A DNA stretch of 64,000 nucleotides from Harmothoe impar (lineage: Eukaryota > Annelida > Polychaeta > Phyllodocida > Polynoidae), in assembly GCA_947462335.1 (NCBI GenBank), contig OX381710.1, positions 67,079,303-67,143,302 on the forward strand, written 5' to 3'. The notes under the pieces are model-generated. The model was not told the DNA's origin and searched no databases. It was given only the letters and a program-made list of their open reading frames with translations. Each line of letters starts with the position of its first letter. Within the stretch, counting starts at the first letter, position 1. Both the position numbers and the translations under genes were made by a program. Below, in pieces: positions 62,708 through 64,000 of the stretch.

Positions 62708-63372
62708 GTAGAAGTAACGAACTAACGTCCAGGCTCACTTTTTTTCAGGGCCATATCCTATTTTAATTTAGAGGAGCGGGTGTTAAGCTATGTTAAGTAT
62801 AATAAATAATGCTCATTAAAAATACATTATATTTGTAATCAATTATGGCCAGATCAGGATAGATACATAGATTTATATTGGATATTGACAAACATATTTC
62901 AGCTCTAGAAACAAAACTGAATTCCTTTATTTCAGAAAAGCCCAAAATGTAACCAGACATTTGGTCCTGCTATCCTTGTCAATCTGCTGGACCGGTGGCA
63001 TATAGACGGACATTGCCTCTGTCCTGCATGTTTTCACAGACACTGAAGGACAGAAATCATGTGAATGATGCAAAGGAGAAGAGATCAGCTGACATGAAAT
63101 ATCTAGATCAAATTGAGGTCGATGCCAGCTCAAATACATGTTGAAATGTGTAATATATCATATCTCTATTACGTCTGTTATAACAATATTGATACTAGTT
63201 GCGGCCTTGTGTCGATCTAGAAGGGGGAGAAGGGTTCATAGGGTATCCAGAAGGACAATTGAGGGCCGGGGCATCACGCGATCCAACCTACTGCAAACCA
63301 ATGTGGTCAGAACGGGTCAAGAAGCTGTCGATGTAGCTTATACAAAACACCCATACCCCCCCCCCTTTAACT

Positions 63373-63521
63373 TAACCCTTTAAGGCTGGATGTTGCTAAA
63401 AGATTTGTCGTCATGATGCACCAATGCAGCCCCGGCGAGTAACTCACCCTGGTGCTGGATTGGTGCATCATGACGAGCAGGGGCATGATGCATTCAGGTA
63501 TCATGCCGTCCATAAAGCGTA
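63373..63521. mobile_element. TTAACCC MITE family, short copy
   Basis: TTAACCCTTTAAGGCTGGAT at the left, one GGCGAGTAACTCACC hairpin and CATGCCGTCCATAAAGCG at the right identify a short, decayed member of the family at 37416. Confidence 0.75.
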
Positions 63522-64000
63522 ATCATATGTAAATTGATTTTTGGGTAATCATGTGTCAACTTATTGACCAGCGGATGTCCCACTAGAACTAACTTATTTA
63601 TTAGGTTGAAAATGCAGCCCTTGAAAGGCCTAACGTCCGGTGAAATTACCTTCCGAATGTGAATAAAAATTGTACAAAATTTCTCAAAATAGCCTATAAT
63701 GTGCTACCTATTATAATAAACAACTGAAAACATACTTTTTTAAAGCATATTTTAACCACTGATCCCAGATCAAAATAAATCGATATGATCGATCAATCGA
63801 GACCAAAATAGTGATAATCGAAATCGAAATAAATTGGATACCAAAGACAGTCCTACCCTGGGGCCCTAAAGACGTCCGGCAGGAAGGAGGTGCTAAGTGT
63901 GCGTCCTATAGCAGTGAGGTCATACAGGACAGGTGAGACGCTACCTGTATACACGACTCACCGACCACGCCCTGCCTACACCCCCTCAGACACCTATATA

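Larger units (their letters stand above)
53692..64000. other. Repeat-rich intergenic region, no gene seen
   Basis: A repeat with GACATTCGGTCCTGCTA and CTGCTGGACCGGTGGCAT lies at 53695-54000 and again at 62812-63045. A fragment of it borders element B on the left at about 43420, so element B sits inside a copy or at its edge. GGAGGAGG/CAGGTAGG-rich sequence at 58500-58800 and scattered short open frames show no domains. No exon can be supported. Confidence 0.5.

Overview
The window is animal nuclear DNA, most likely from a marine invertebrate with a compact, transposon-rich genome. A lancelet or a mollusc would fit, but the sequence does not settle it. Evidence for this is spliced transposon genes with GT/AG introns, many families of short terminal-inverted-repeat elements (MITEs), long (TA)n and (AGC)n microsatellites, and metazoan-type Polinton virion genes. 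I found no ordinary host gene. Nearly everything that can be annotated belongs to three large DNA transposons and their small relatives.

Region 1 (about 3.9-16.5 kb). A complete PIF/Harbinger transposon spans 5007-16500, with 52-bp terminal inverted repeats and a TAA target duplication. It carries a four-exon DDE transposase (7993-10260, +) and two spliced genes for MADF/Myb-like DNA-binding proteins on the minus strand (7880-6297 and 16003-12979). Its ends are packed with GGACGGA/TCCGTCC repeats. A 658-bp MITE built almost only from that repeat lies next to it at 3909-4566. The transposase and the smaller MADF gene start only 112 bp apart on opposite strands, and the MADF intron holds a G-rich minisatellite.

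Region 2 (24.8-34.3 kb, 'element A'). This 9,533-bp Polinton/Maverick-type element has about 308-bp terminal inverted repeats beginning AGTAGTATA and a perfect 6-bp target duplication (TGGGTA). It encodes no recognisable capsid, ATPase, integrase or polymerase. It holds an alanine-rich ORF, an amplified promoter-like array, a small family of CRE-preceded short ORFs, and a TATA-led run of five stem-loops in about 190 nt (28719-28907) that looks like a structured RNA gene.

Region 3 (43.5-53.7 kb, 'element B'). This 10,231-bp Polinton belongs to the same terminal family (target duplication AAGGAC). It carries a nearly complete virion set: FtsK/A32-type packaging ATPase, a small protein with a hydrophobic tail, a conserved Polinton protein of unknown function, integrase with C-terminal chromodomain, penton-like minor capsid, pX-like core protein, hexon-like major capsid and adenain-like protease. 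The minor capsid and protease reading frames are each broken by a frame change, and no family-B DNA polymerase is present. Its left arm carries an alanine-rich ORF in the same place and orientation as in element A, plus an unknown basic ORF.

Elements A and B share termini, left-arm layout and nearly the same length. I infer that A is a satellite-like passenger of B-type elements, mobilised or packaged in trans. The stretches between the elements (16.5-24.8, 34.3-43.4 and 53.7-64 kb) contain MITEs, tandem repeats and microsatellites, with no gene I can support.
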